A DNA stretch of 64,000 bases, taken from the NCBI RefSeq assembly GCF_947179165.1, contig NC_077245.1:36511286-36575285 (forward strand), in the 5' to 3' direction. The stretch comes from Solanum dulcamara. Taxonomy: Eukaryota; Streptophyta; Magnoliopsida; Solanales; Solanaceae. Position numbers and translations under genes: made by a program. Of this stretch, positions 11,841 to 24,100 are shown one piece after another (positions within the stretch are counted from its first letter, which is position 1; every line of letters starts with the position of its first letter). The notes under the pieces were generated by a model. It saw nothing but the letters and a program-made list of their open reading frames with translations. It searched no databases and was not told the DNA's origin.

Positions 11841-12615
11841 AAGCTTTGATAAGAATTCCTAAAACTTTCATTGAAATAACTTGAAATTCATCATCATAAT
11901 TCATTGAAAACATACTTGAAACTAGCATATAGCATGGGTCATTGAAATTTATCGTGAAATAATGCAACATGATGTGAATTATGCTTAATTTTCTAAATAA
12001 CCATAAGATATATCGTATGTGAAAAGTTCCAATGCAAATACATGGAATTAAGGCTTTAAGAAGTAAAATTCATAAGAAAATTTGAGAGAAATTTGGGACT
12101 CTATGGGTAAAAGGGACCATGGATGAATACCCACATACCTTAGGTCTTAGAAGCCCTAACCTTGCTCTTTATTGGAGACTCGATTTTATTTCTCTTGAAA
12201 TTAGCTTGAGGAAGAAGAAAGCTCTTGAGAGAAGACTTTAGAGAGAAGATTTTGGGTTTTGAGTGTTTGGGTGAGAATGTGAGGGTTAGGAGGGTTTAGG
12301 GTAGTTATTAGGATAGAATAAACTCCTAAAACTGTCCACATTCATTAATGAGATCATAGGAAAAAGGCCAAAATATCCCTTACTTAAATTGAGCTGGGCA
12401 CCTAGACGGAAGGCCCACCACGGTACGTTAAGCTCACCACGGCCCATGGTGGTGGTCGTAGTGATGGAGCTCTATTTTGAGTGTTTGGGTGAGAATGTGA
12501 GGGTTAGGAGGGTTTAGGGTAGTTATTAAGATAGAATAAACTCCTAAAACTGTCCACATTCATTAATGAGATCATAGGAAAAAGTCCAAAACACCCCTAA
12601 CGCTTATCAATGAAC
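11841..12615 (-). mobile_element. B-related LTR fragment, minus orientation
   Basis: Arranged like 53100-53870: a run of 'cttgaaattcat' words, then GGGACTCTATGGGTAAAAGG, 'CCCACATACCTTAGGTC', then a GA-rich leader, which in that LTR lies near the transcription start on the minus strand. It contains the tandem duplication at 12257-12601. Confidence 0.45.
12257..12601. repeat. Direct duplication of about 125 bp, separated by about 92 bp
   Basis: Copies at about 12257-12382 and 12475-12601 share TTTTGAGTGTTTGGGTGAGA and GTCCACATTCATTAATGAG. They are nearly identical apart from a few substitutions at the 3' ends. The intervening segment contains CACCACGG/CATGGTGG words. Confidence 0.9.
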
Positions 12616-13351
12616 TTCAAGTAATGGGATTAAGGGTAGAAAACTAAAACCACAACTACACAATAACAGAAATTACAAATGAAATAATGGAAGAAAACCA
12701 AAAATAATATAGAATAAAAGATCCCTCCCAAAACCTTGAAGTCACGAGTGTAGAGCTACTCATAAAATAGATACAAGTCCTAAAAGTAGATCACAGAACA
12801 ATATTGTCTCAAAAAACAAGACTAGTCATAATATGTAAAGAAGGAAACGGGGTAAATCCAGGACGTCGTGTGCTCACTATCACCTCTAGATCAGATTGCT
12901 GCAAGCTTGATATCAATGCTCGTAGTTGGTGCTCAGACCTGCATCATAAAAATAGATAAAGAGTGTAGTATGAGTACCAAAATAATAGGTACCCAGTAGG
13001 CATCATAGGCTGACTGAGCAAGAAACGTAAAATTCATATGAGCTGCTAGAATTTAAAACACAACTAGAAATAAGAACAAAAATATAATTAAGGTGCACAT
13101 GAGTGTAATAACACATAAAAAAGAGAGAGAACAACTATCTAAATCACACCGGACTCCCACAAACCTAGTGGGTACACTCGTGCGCAAGTTTAAGTAAAAC
13201 CCAAACGGACTCCCATAAGCCTAATGGGTATATAGAAGAGTTGAAATCAATAAAGAAGAGTTGACAAAGTTTCCAAGATTACTACAACCTTCCACAGACT
13301 TAAACTGCACAGAATGAGCACCTGGAACTTTATCCATAACTGAATAAGCAC

Positions 13352-13678
13352 TTAGGACTTGAACTGTAGCGAAAATGATGAAATCAAGGATTTTAACCAA
13401 GATTGGAGTAGCCGAGGACTTGAACCACGACTGAGGATAATCATGGACTTGAACCAGGTATGAAAGTGATCAAGTACTTGAACCAAGGCTAAATATAGTG
13501 TTGGACTTGAACCAAGATGTAGGTAGCGGTGGATTTGAACTACGGCTGTAAATGGCGGTGGACTTGAACCATTGATATAGAAGGACCAGAACTTGAACCA
13601 AGGCTATAATACCAAGGCATGGACTTGAACCACGCCTAGTGGAGTCAATTGGAACTTGAAACACAAATGAAGGTGGAT
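13352..13678. repeat. Minisatellite, about 11 units of 28-31 bp
   Basis: Degenerate tandem units, each with a core TGGACTTGAACCA followed by a variable GCTATA/ACGGCTG spacer. It lies within the first part of family E. The spacing of the core is regular, and the units diverge by several positions each. Confidence 0.85.
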
Positions 13679-14797
13679 AAGTTAGAAGTATGATCAACGG
13701 TCAATCGAGTATCACAGTGAGTACCTCCAAACTGAGTGCCATCAATTAATCACTCCACCCCGAATCAAATCTAACCAGAATCTACAAGCATTTTTTGAAT
13801 CAAGAATCAAGTATACGAGAACTGATGAAAAAAGGGAATTATGGATATAAGGTTCCAAGAGCGGTGTTAATGCCTAACTAAGGCCCATACTATCAAACTC
13901 ACTCAAGTCATTTATATCAATCTATAGGAAACTAAATCTTCTGAAGGGCGCCAGAGAGATTTCAAGGCCAAATAGCTCCAAAAGTATTCAAGTCTATGGA
14001 AATCACTAGTCTAAGCCTAAAATAAGGCCAAACATGCTTTCAACAACATACACAAGACATAATAAGGATACATCACAAGGTATGGATGATGAAATAATAC
14101 AATTACATGTTTCCCAACCCGAAATACCCACAAAAATAGCCTAAGGTATGGTTAATCAACTACCACATCACCCTCAAATTCACACAAATCAACATATAAT
14201 TACTTAATCATGCTTAGTCTAATAGGAGGAAAGTAGTATCCTACCTTTAGGCTATCACGTGTGCTCCAAATCAACATATCAGAGCTTTTCCTTTTCGAAC
14301 AATTTCTGAATGATACCATGCTATCAAAAATAGGTTCACAACGTTAATACGATCGTTTAGACACTAAGATAACTAGAAACATAGACAAACCAATTTTGGA
14401 TTCTAAAGAAAAATGTGGGACCTGCTCTAAAAAATCCGAAATTAACTCCGTAAAAGGGTCTAATTCACCTCCCTGAACTTGTGGGATCGAAAGATCGGAA
14501 AATCAACAATGCAAGAATGACCACCATTAAGCTAAAAGAACCAAAATCGCAACATATTAAATGCGACAATTACCTCAAACAATGACCCTTCAACACTTTC
14601 TAATCACCCCAATGAATTCCCCCAAAAATGCCCAATAATCTAGCCTTTAAACCATTAAATTTGAACTTAAAATGAGAGAGAAAATGAGTTTTGAAGTTTG
14701 GAGATATAACTAGAAAAAGGCTTAACATAATTCCCCCCAGGCATCGCAAAAGCAACCAAGAAGGTTGCGTAAGCGACTACCCCCAAGGAGACGGCCC

Positions 14798-14802
14798 TCG
14801 CT
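14798..14802. repeat. Target-site duplication, left copy (TCGCT)
   Basis: Perfect 5-bp duplication with 28286-28290, flanking the B element. Five base pairs is the usual length for gypsy integration. Confidence 0.9.
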
Positions 14803-17061
14803 TGTAACATGCACTAAAAACGTTGTATACGATATTTTAATTGTCGCAAAAAAATGATACAGACTCTGTATTTTGGGCATAACGTTTTATACGATGGTCA
14901 AAATTAGGTAATTCAAATTTATGAGTAACCAAAATATCATTACCTACAACTTTTGTGAGGATCATATTTTAAGTTTCGGAGGTTAATTAGGTCAAATAAA
15001 TTAATTGTTGTAAGACAGGATGTTGTGACGGAATGGAGTGTTTATAGAAGAAATATCATATCTCACTGTAGGTTGCTCCAAATTGGTTGATTCTTGAACT
15101 AAATGAAACTAGACTTCCATATCTACAATTCTTATGAGACACAAAATCTTAATAAGGAATTTATCTTGTTCAAACACAGCTCCGAAAAAGAGTATTTTGT
15201 TAAAGAGAACTCATCTCACTTACCATGGAAAGATCTAGAACCCTTTGACATCATCCATGACATCAAAATCCTCAATTGCATTTTCAAGATCATCCTTTAT
15301 AATTATTTTTATTTATTATTAGGTCCCTCTTCTACACCTATAAATACCCACCTTATTTCCTCATTTTATTCATCAAGCTTTCTCAAGCAACTCTTATCTC
15401 TATACACTTCTTTACTCATTCTCAAATATAGTTTTAGTTCTTAATAGTGAATAAATACTATTCTGGTGATTCATATACTCCGGGTAGTACACAAAATGTT
15501 CCGATGAGGATAAAAGCTAGGACTCGAGAGTGTTCATTAAATCCTTCGGTTCCGACTAAAGCTGTGGATTCCAGGTATGTAAGTCTTCAATGAGAGTATT
15601 TCTTCCACTCTCATGCCTAAAGTATTTTAATTATATGTTAAATTATATTTAGTTTTTTTAAGGTTTACTCTAAGTTATGTGGGTATTTATCCATGGGTTC
15701 TTCCACCCATGTATTCCAAAAAACTCTTTCAATTAAATCTCTTGATTTCAAATAATATTTTCAGGGTCAAACTAATGATTATTGGTCTATTTTGATGCAA
15801 CATGATTTCATATATATGAATTGATGGATTCCAAATAATTTATCTATTTATCTCTTTAAAGGCTCTTGAAATTCATGGTGGGTTGGTTAAAGCATGATTT
15901 TTAATTAATGGATTTCAATGTATTCATGCATATTTATTTACATACATGTTCGCAAGTTAAAGTGATTTGAACCCACCTAGTTTTACTATATTTTCAATGA
16001 AGTTTGACTTGAAAGCTTTGACTCCAAATGAATATTTATTAAAGCAATGTCCATAATCAAAAGGGAGTCTTATAAAATAAAAGAATGATGAAATGATATG
16101 AATAATGTATTCTTTATGCAATAAGGACAATTTCTGCATATTTGAATTACCAAATGTTTTAATGAGCTATTCTACTGAATATGATATTTTGAATTTTCAA
16201 GCTATATGCTATGACTATTTTAAAGTATTAAACTATTCTGTGGAATTGACTTAACACCGAATGGGTCATTGAGGTGGGATTTGGTAAGGGAATTCTAGTA
16301 GCAACCCCTTGTCTTATTAACTATGTGACAAGATAGGAGCCCTTGTAGGCTTAGGCTAATGGATCCATGAAAGCCCTTAAAGTTAAAGTTAAAGAAATTA
16401 ATGAAGTTGATGGAGTTCTACCCGGCAAGTAGTCTCCCCGACAACATAGGGGGGTTATGTTAGATTCTATGTAATAGCTCGCATGGTATTAAATGTCGGT
16501 TATGGTCATTTTCCCACAAAATAAATGTTTTAAAGGATATCTATATGATTTATTGTGTATGCATTACATTATGTTCCATATTACATAAATGTTTTAATGT
16601 TTCCTCAATGTTCATGCTTCCTTACATACTTAGTACATTCAAAGTACTAACGCATATTCTTTTGCCTACATGATATCACCATGTAGGGTCTAGTACTCCT
16701 CCTCGTTCTCCTCCACGTGGCTAGTTGAGATTCCGTTGAAGACTACTTTTGGTGAGTTCCCATGTTTCGGGAATAATACTCCTTTATCTTTCTATATTAT
16801 GATATGTTGAGATATTTTACTATGGCATTTCTTCTATTATGATTGAGGGTGAGCTAGGAACTTGTCTTAGCTCCGTTAAATCTAAAAGTTAGAGGTATTG
16901 TTGGACATATGTAAGTTAAAGATTTACTATTATGATTTTTGCTTGTTTATTTATCATCATTACCTATGAAAGGCTAAAAGAATGCTAAGAGGCTTGTTTG
17001 AGGTACTATCGGGTTCCTCATTCGCCATGTCATATTTAAGACATAGGCTTGGGTCGTGACA
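14803..17061 (+). mobile_element. Family B 5' LTR (2259 bp)
   Basis: Begins TGTAACAT and ends GGGTCGTGACA. TATAAATA at 15339-15346 is followed by a pyrimidine-rich leader, the likely transcription start region. From about 15768 to 17027 it is almost identical to the 3' LTR, whereas 14803-15767 is clearly more diverged and lacks about 40 bp present in the 3' copy. Confidence 0.92.
15339..15346 (+). promoter_or_regulatory. TATA box of the B 5' LTR
   Basis: TATAAATACCC context, preserved at 26526-26533 in the 3' LTR. A CT-rich leader (TTTCTCAAGCAACTCTT) follows at the distance expected for a plant TATA promoter. Confidence 0.6.
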
Positions 17062-17065
17062 AACT

Positions 17066-17077
17066 TGGTATCAGAGC
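17066..17077 (+). other. Primer binding site, tRNA-iMet
   Basis: TGGTATCAGAGC lies four bases after the LTR end and is complementary to the 3' end of plant initiator methionine tRNA, the usual primer of gypsy chromoviruses. Confidence 0.92.
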
Positions 17078-17280
17078 CTGAGGTTTTGAATGGTCCTTGG
17101 AGTCCAACATACCGCATCGAATAGAGTCTTCTTCATGGTTGTGAAGTGCGCCATAATTATGAATAAGAGACTATGAGGCATTTAGGAAAATTTTCACTTC
17201 TTTCAAATTAATGTCTTGCCTTAGAGTATCCTAAGCTTTCCTTTAACTAATGACCCATTTCGTTTTCTCTAGATAATAAC

Positions 17281-18334
17281 TCATGGAAGAGTACCTCGAA
17301 GAGTAAGGGTTGACGATGAGGACCAACCTCCTCCAGTTCCTAATACCTCACATCATGAGAACAGGGTAACCCATGCCTAGTTTTGCAGTGTTATTACTTT
17401 GTTATCTCAAGTCATAGACAACCAAGGGAATCTAGGTGTTCTTCCTCCCCAAATGCAAAATCCAGCCTCTAGGATTCGGGATTTCCAAAGGATGAATCCG
17501 CCCGAGTTCGATGGTTCTAAACTAGATGAGGACGCTATAGAGTTTATTAATAAGGTGTACCAGATTGTGGCTATCATGGGTGTGACACCAAATAAGAAGG
17601 CCGAGCTAGTGGCCTATCAACTCAAAGGTGTGACTCGAGTGTGGTACGAATAATGGGTTGTTAAGAGAGATGAAGAAATAGGGACGATAGGATGAAAAGA
17701 GTTCAAAGGTGCCTTCCTAGACCTATTCTTCCCATTAGAGCTAAGGGAGGCCAAAATCCAAGAGTTCGTCAACCTCCATAAAAGGAGTATGAGCGTGAGG
17801 GAGTATGCTCTCAAATTCACTAAGTTGTCAAAGTATGCTCCCTTCATGGTCTCCGACCTAACAGCTAGGATGAGCAAGTTCATTTTCAGTGTCTCAAGCT
17901 TGGTGTCCAAGGAGTGCAAAATGACCATATTGGTCAAGAAGATAGACATCTCTCCGTTAATGACTTACGCAAAACAAATTGAAGAAGAGAAGCTTAGAGA
18001 GAGATAAAGGGGATTCAAAAAGGCTAGAGTGGATGGTGGAGGGTTTAACCCTTAAAGGTCCGATTATGGTAACAATGGCAAATGACAAGGTGGGCAACGA
18101 TTTGTGGGACAAGGTTCCACCAATAATCCTCCTCCAAGGTTCAACAAGGACAAGAGTGGTAAACCAATGGTTCCAAGAGAGAATGTTGCTACTCAAACTT
18201 TCCCCGCTTGCAAGAAGTGTGGAAGGACTCACAAAGGGGAATGCTTAGCCGACGCCAATGCGTGCTTTAAGTGTGGCAAGCTGGGACACCATGCTAAGGA
18301 TTGTAGAGATGTTGGTGGTAAGCCTCATGACTAA
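17281..18334 (+). pseudogene. Broken gag of element B
   Basis: Gag forms the retrotransposon particle. Pieces read FDGSKLDEDAIEFINKV (about 17507-17557), a block ending GVTRVWYE (17653), FKGAFLDLFFPLELREAKIQ, then SVREYALKFTKLSKYAP (17792-17842), then a basic, Gly-rich linker. The C-terminus has a CCHC zinc knuckle at 18263-18304 ([14 protein letters not shown]), all four metal ligands intact; it binds the element RNA. Stops occur near 17379, 17652, 17694, 18006 and 18049, and the expected start region near 17281 lacks a clear in-frame ATG. A homologous gag lies on the minus strand at 50912-51778. It cannot make an intact protein. Confidence 0.85.
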
Positions 18335-18438
18335 TTACTCATGGTCAACAAGTCAAAGGAGGTATCCAACGCACCAACTGCTTTTACGCTTTGCATGAGA
18401 GATGAGAGGTTGAGGATGCACCCAATATCATTACCGGT

Positions 18439-21112
18439 ATGTTAAAGATTTTTTCTTTTGATGTGTATGCACTATTAGATCTGGGTGCAAATTTATCTTT
18501 TGTTACTCCATTCCTTGCTAATATATTTGATGTTTTACCTGAAATGTCATTAGATCATTATTTCGTGTCTACCCACATTGGTGAGTCGGTTATTTCTAGA
18601 AAGGTCTATAGTGGTTGGCTTGTGTCTATCTTGCATAAAGTTATTCCTTGTGATCTCATTGAGCTTGACATGATAGATTTTGATGTCATTCTTGGGATTG
18701 ATTGGTTACATGCATCTTATGCTTCCATAGATTGTAGGACTCATCGAGTCAAGTTCCAATTTCCAAATAAGCCTGTTATTGAATAGAAGGGTCATGATTC
18801 GGTGGTAAAGGGTAAGTTTATTTCTTATCTTAAGGCCCGAAAAATGATTTCTAAGGGTTGTATTTACCATACTATGAGGGTTAGGGATGTCGACTCCAAA
18901 AGTCCTCCTCTTGAGTCGGTTCCTATAGTCAATGAATTCCCTGATATCTTTCCCGATGACCTTCTTGGTGTCCCTCCTGAAAGGGAAGTTGATTTTGGTA
19001 GTGATCTCCTCCCTGATACCCAACCTATCTCTATTCCTCTTTACCGTATGGCCCAGCAGAATTGAAAGAGTTGAAGAAACAATTAAAGGACTTGTTAGAG
19101 AAGGGGTTCATAAGACCAAGTATTTCTCCATGGGGTTCTCCCATTCAATTTGTGAGAAAGAAGGATGGGTCACTTCGAATGTGCATAGACTACAGGCAAT
19201 TAAATAAGATGACCATTAAGAATAAGTACCCACTCCTTAGAATAGATGACTTGTTTGATCAATTTTAAGGGGCAAGTCACTTCTCCAAGATTGACCTTTG
19301 GTCTGGCTATCACCAACTATGGGTGAGGGAGTGTGACATTTTCCGAAATGGCCTTCCAAACAAGGTATGGTCACTTTAAGTTTATGGTGCTGAGTTTTGG
19401 GTTGACGAATGCACCGGCGGTATTCATGGACTTGATGAATAGGGTGTTAAGACCTTACCTTGATACTTTTGTGGTGGTCTTCATTGATGATATTTTGATT
19501 TACTCTCGTGGTGAGGAAGAACATAAAAATCACTTAAGAGTTGTGCTTCAAACATTGAGGGATAGACAATTGTTTGCAAAATTTAGTACGTGTGAATTTT
19601 GGTTAAAGGAGGTGGCATTTCTTGGTCACGTAGTATCCGGTGATAGAATCAAGGTTGATCCTAAAAAAATAGAGGCAGTCAAGAATTGGCCTAGACCATT
19701 GTCTCCTTCAGATATTAAGAGATTCTTGGGTCTAGCCGGGTACTATAGAAGGTTCATCAAAGGTTTTTTCTTCTATCTCATCTCCTATGACAAAATTGAC
19801 CCAAAATAAAGCCAAATTCATATGGATGGATGAGTGTGAAAAGAGTTTCCAGACCTTGAAAGATCGACTTACCTCCACTCCTATTTTGACTCTTCTAGAA
19901 GGATTAGAAGGATTCGTAGTTTATTGTGATGATTCAAAGATTGATTTAGGTTGTGTCTTAATGCAGAACGACATGGTTATAGCCCATGCTTCTAGGCAAT
20001 TAAAGGTGCATGAGCATAATTACCATACCCATGACCTTGAATTGGCGGCCGTTGTTTTTGCTCTGAAGATTTGGAGGCATTACCTCTATGGGGTGCATGT
20101 GGATGTGTATACTGATCATAAAAGTCTTCAATATGTGTTCACCCAAAAGGACTTTAATCTAAGGCAAAGAAAGTAGCCAGAACTCCTTAAGGACTATGAC
20201 ATGAGTGTGCACTATCATCCGGGTAAAGCCAATGTGGTTGCTGATGCACTTAATAAAGTGTCTATGGAGAGTGTGGACCATGTGGATGAAAGGAAGATGG
20301 AGTTGGTGAAAGATGTTCACCGGTTGGCTAGATTAGGGTGAATTTGTGTGGTACTAATGATGGTGGTATGGTTTTTCAAAATAGGTCCGAATCCTCTTTG
20401 GTGGTGGATGTTAAATTAAAGCAAGATCTTGACCCGAAGTTTATCGAGTTAAAGAAGATGGTAAAGGAAAAGAAGATAGAGGTCTTTTCCCAAGGGGGAG
20501 ATAGGGTGTTGTACTACCAAGGACGGATATGTGTTCCAGATATTGATGGCCTAAGGAGTTTGATCTTGATGGAGACTCATAATTCTATATACTCCATTTA
20601 TCCCAGTTCAATGAAAATGTTCTGAGACTTAAAGGAGTTGTATTGGTGGGGTGGCATGAAGAAGGACATAGCAAGGTTTGTGTCTAAATGTACAAATTGC
20701 CAACAAGTGAAGGCCTAACATCAAAGGCCGGGTGGCCTAGCCCAAGACATTGAAATCCCTACTTGAAAGTGGGAAGATGTGAATATGGATTTTGTAGTGG
20801 GTTTGCCTTATACCCGTAAGCATCATGACTCAATTTGGGTAATTATTGATAGAATAACTAAGTCAGCTCACTTCCTACCGGTGAGGACTTCCTATAGTGC
20901 CGAAGACTATGCCAAGTTGTATATTCGGGAGTTGGTGAGGTTGCATGGTGTGCCGTTATCGATTATTTTGGGTCATGGTACCAAATTCACTTCTCACTTC
21001 TCGAGATTGTTTCAAAAAGGCCTCGGTACTAAGGTAAAGTTGAGCACAACATTCCATCCTCAAATGGATGGGCAAGCCGAAATGACGATTTAAATACTAG
21101 AGGATATGTTAA
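18439..21112 (+). pseudogene. Broken pol of element B, protease to mid-integrase
   Basis: Pol cuts the polyprotein, copies RNA to DNA and integrates it. Order: protease with LLDLGANLSFV (about 18472-18504) and DFDVILGIDWL (about 18679-18711); reverse transcriptase with [18 protein letters not shown] (about 19179-19233) and an intact catalytic F-I-D-D at 19480-19491; RNase H with [10 protein letters not shown] near 19924 and [10 protein letters not shown] near 20108; integrase zinc region ending CTNCQQVKA near 20690; and catalytic core from MDFVVGLP (20782). The second catalytic Asp of the integrase is His (codon 20974-20976, LGHGTKF). Stops or frameshifts lie near 18784, 19055, 19268, 19345, 19780, 20175, 20340, 20622, 20716, 20764 and 21090. 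The frame is cut at 21153 by a solo LTR. Confidence 0.9.
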
Positions 21113-21148
21113 GGGCTTGTGTGTTGGAGTTTAAAGGAAATTAGGATG

Positions 21149-21153
21149 ATTAT
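21149..21153. repeat. Target-site duplication of the solo A LTR, left copy (ATTAT)
   Basis: Pairs with ATCAT at 25102-25106, one mismatch. If one copy plus the insert is removed, the integrase frame runs from the D-D-Y end on the left into L-S-L-I on the right, as expected for the family, which supports this reading. Confidence 0.7.
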
Positions 21154-24100
21154 TGTCACGACCCAACCTCATAGGCTGCGACTGGGGTCCAACCTGGACC
21201 CCCGTATACTTAATTATTAGATGTAACAATCAATATAAGAACTATACATAAGAATCCCAGTGGGTCATAACATTTTCATATACCTGTAGCCTCTTTCATT
21301 TGTATCTTGTCATGAAAGGCCTACAAGCCGACAAGGCTGCCATAGTATCTTGATATTTATAATATATCACATGGACATAACTGAACAGAACTTCCATATA
21401 TAAACCACACACATGTCTACAGACCTCTAAGAATATTAACAGTAACATATGGTGGGACAGGGCCCCCGCCGTACCCTTGAATAAACAAATATATACATTA
21501 GAAGGTCAGTACCAAAAGCTAGGCTCCAGAACAATGGAGCACTTCTGACATAGCTGAGTGGAAATCCTAAGTTGGCAGATCCCTGAAATGAACATCTGTA
21601 CTTGCGGGCATAAAATGCAGCCCCCCGAGGAAAGGGGGGTCAGTATGATATATGTATTGAGTATATAAAACATAAAACATCATAATTAAGACAACAACTG
21701 AAATAGGGATGCAAGGGGCGAGTATAACATTTAGCCATCTACCGTACCTGCATTTTATAAAACAAAGGCATACATGCTATCATCACTTACTATATCCAGC
21801 CGTTCGGGGACTCGGTGTAACAAATGCATCATTTTATCATCGTAAGAACATATATACTATTAGCATTGTGGAACGTACATCCCGATCATGTATATACAAA
21901 ATACACGTCGAGGAATAATGGCTCGATCCATATGTCATATAATAATGCCGAGGAACGACGACCTAATCTATATATTATATAATAATACCGAGGAACGAAG
22001 GCCCGATCCATATGTATAACATAACACGTTAGTGTCAAGGAACGTACGGCCCGATCCCTATACATATAACATGTTAGTTCCATGGAACGTATGACCCGAT
22101 CCCTATACATATAATATGTTAGTACCGCAGAATGTACGGCCCGATCCCTATATAATATAATGCATATATATGCACATAAAAACTTGGTAGCATAACAAAC
22201 GTCTCCCGAATATCATCATAGGATGTGTCAAAGAGTCTCTAGGTATAGGAGCTTACACCTCCAATCATTATTCAACATATAGAAGGCTCGAGAAATAGGA
22301 GTTTAACCATTTAAAGAAGCCTAACCTCAAGAAATGAGTACAAGTCATTAGTTATACCCGAAACCTATAAATGGAATCACATCTAACTCATATCATATAT
22401 CACTTCACTTACATTAAACTGTTTCAAGAGAAGGAAGGGATAGGTTTCACGTGTACAACTTTTTGTCAGGTAGAAGACTTACAAGTCCATAACTCAACTA
22501 TCGCAGGAGTTCTAATATCGAGAAGTGAATAATATTGACGAACCATACTCAGGGTTTTATGAATGGAATTATTACCACATTACATACACAATCCACTTAA
22601 GACTGAGATATGCCAACAGAAAAGAAAGATAGACTTTACGTACTCCTCACTTCCTAACGTATGGAAGGCTTGAGAGGTCCTAGTTCAATTACTGTAAGAG
22701 TGCTTTTATTAAGAAGTAAATAAGGGTCGTGAATTAATCTTGGCATTTATGAGTAGATTTACCCTCAAGATCATATCATTCACTACTTAAATTGAAAATA
22801 TGCCAAAAAGAAGAGAAAAGAATAGTCTTTACATACATTACCTTTTATCATATAAAAAAACCTTAAATAGGAAATAACTTGACTATTATAGGAGTTCCAC
22901 CATCATGAAGTGGATCAGAATTATGAACTATACTCGGAGCATTATGAATGTAATAACTCCCAATTTCACATACATAATACTTAGATCTAAGACATGCCAA
23001 AAGAGAAGAAAGGGTAGCTTCACATACACTACTTTTCAGCATATAGAAGACTTGAGGGATGGGAGCTTAACTACTTTAAGAGTCTTAACATTCAAAAGTG
23101 AGAACAAATTATGAATCATGAATCATGTTCAGAGCTCATGAATAGAATTACCCCAGGCTTCATACACATATCATTTGTCACTTAAATCTAAGACATGCCC
23201 AAAAGAAAAGAGAGACAGGCTTTACATACCTCTTACGGGTTACTCTTTATTCCATTCTCCTCGTCGTTCCTTGAACCTAGGTAACATGAAAGTAATTCTA
23301 AGGTTAGTGACCTTCGACTTCCCAGCTTGTAATTCTACCATCAATTACCTATAGGAACTAATACCTTATCCATTTTCTTAGACTAGTTCCTTAGTTAGTT
23401 AAGGAGTTAACGGAAATTAGGCAGCATCTCCCCTATAATATGCCCTATACGAATTTCCAATTACACTCCTAATAACTACAGACAACCAACAACAATAACC
23501 TGCAGAGTATATATAAGCAGTTCACACCAACACAATACAACACAAACTGCAAATGACCCGCTCGAAACTACGAAGCCAAAATAAGGTTTCTAGTTTCCAA
23601 TTTGCAAAACCTTTAACTATACGAAACGGAGGGTCGGGTGGCTGCAAACAGAAGCTCCCACACCCCTTTTAGTATAATTTTATTCCCTGGAAAACAACAC
23701 CACAACCTGCAGCACCACACCACAAGCACAACACCTTGCTTCGACTACAATTCAACTATAGCGACTCCAATTTAGTTTGTTTCTGACGTCGAACATTTCT
23801 ACGAAGTTCTTACACTTCCAGCAGCATAAAATATGTGTAATACACCCTATAACAACACCATAAACTTCAAATTGAAAGGAAGTACCTTACCTTACCCGAA
23901 CGTGGCCAAAACTAGCCAAAACCTAGCCTCGGAAGTTCCTTAACATGCTGAAACTTTAGCGGACTGTTTGTATCTTTTTGGTGATGCTACAAACCATAAA
24001 TTTAAGTTATTAACACCTTCATAGAATTTAAAAACCCTTACCAAAATTACAGAGAAGAGAATCAAGCCATACCTTAACAACCGGCTTTCCAAACATGCTG

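Larger units (their letters stand above)
12616..14802 (-). mobile_element. Family E repeat, first part
   Basis: Shares 12620-13250 with the LTR-like block at 46260-46840 (common words: GGATCCCTC, CACATGAGTGTA, and the paired 'acctagtgggtacactcgtgcgcaag' style region). The repeat is interrupted at 14802 by the B element; its continuation starts at 28291, and a third piece lies at 39699-39800 beyond the minus-strand A element. 13840-14060 is also matched by 56871-57258. I treat it as an LTR in minus orientation by analogy with 46190, where it abuts a minus-strand element. Its outer end is truncated at 12616. Confidence 0.55.

Noticed and set aside
15957..16139. 60-codon minus-strand frame, identical at 27181-27363
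   Set aside because: It looks conserved only because it lies in the nearly identical half of the two B LTRs. It is AT-rich LTR sequence with no domain.
21867..22165. Regular repeats that could suggest a CRISPR array
   Set aside because: Units are degenerate and abutting, with no unique spacers, and the context is a plant LTR; it is a minisatellite. The same applies to 13352-13678.
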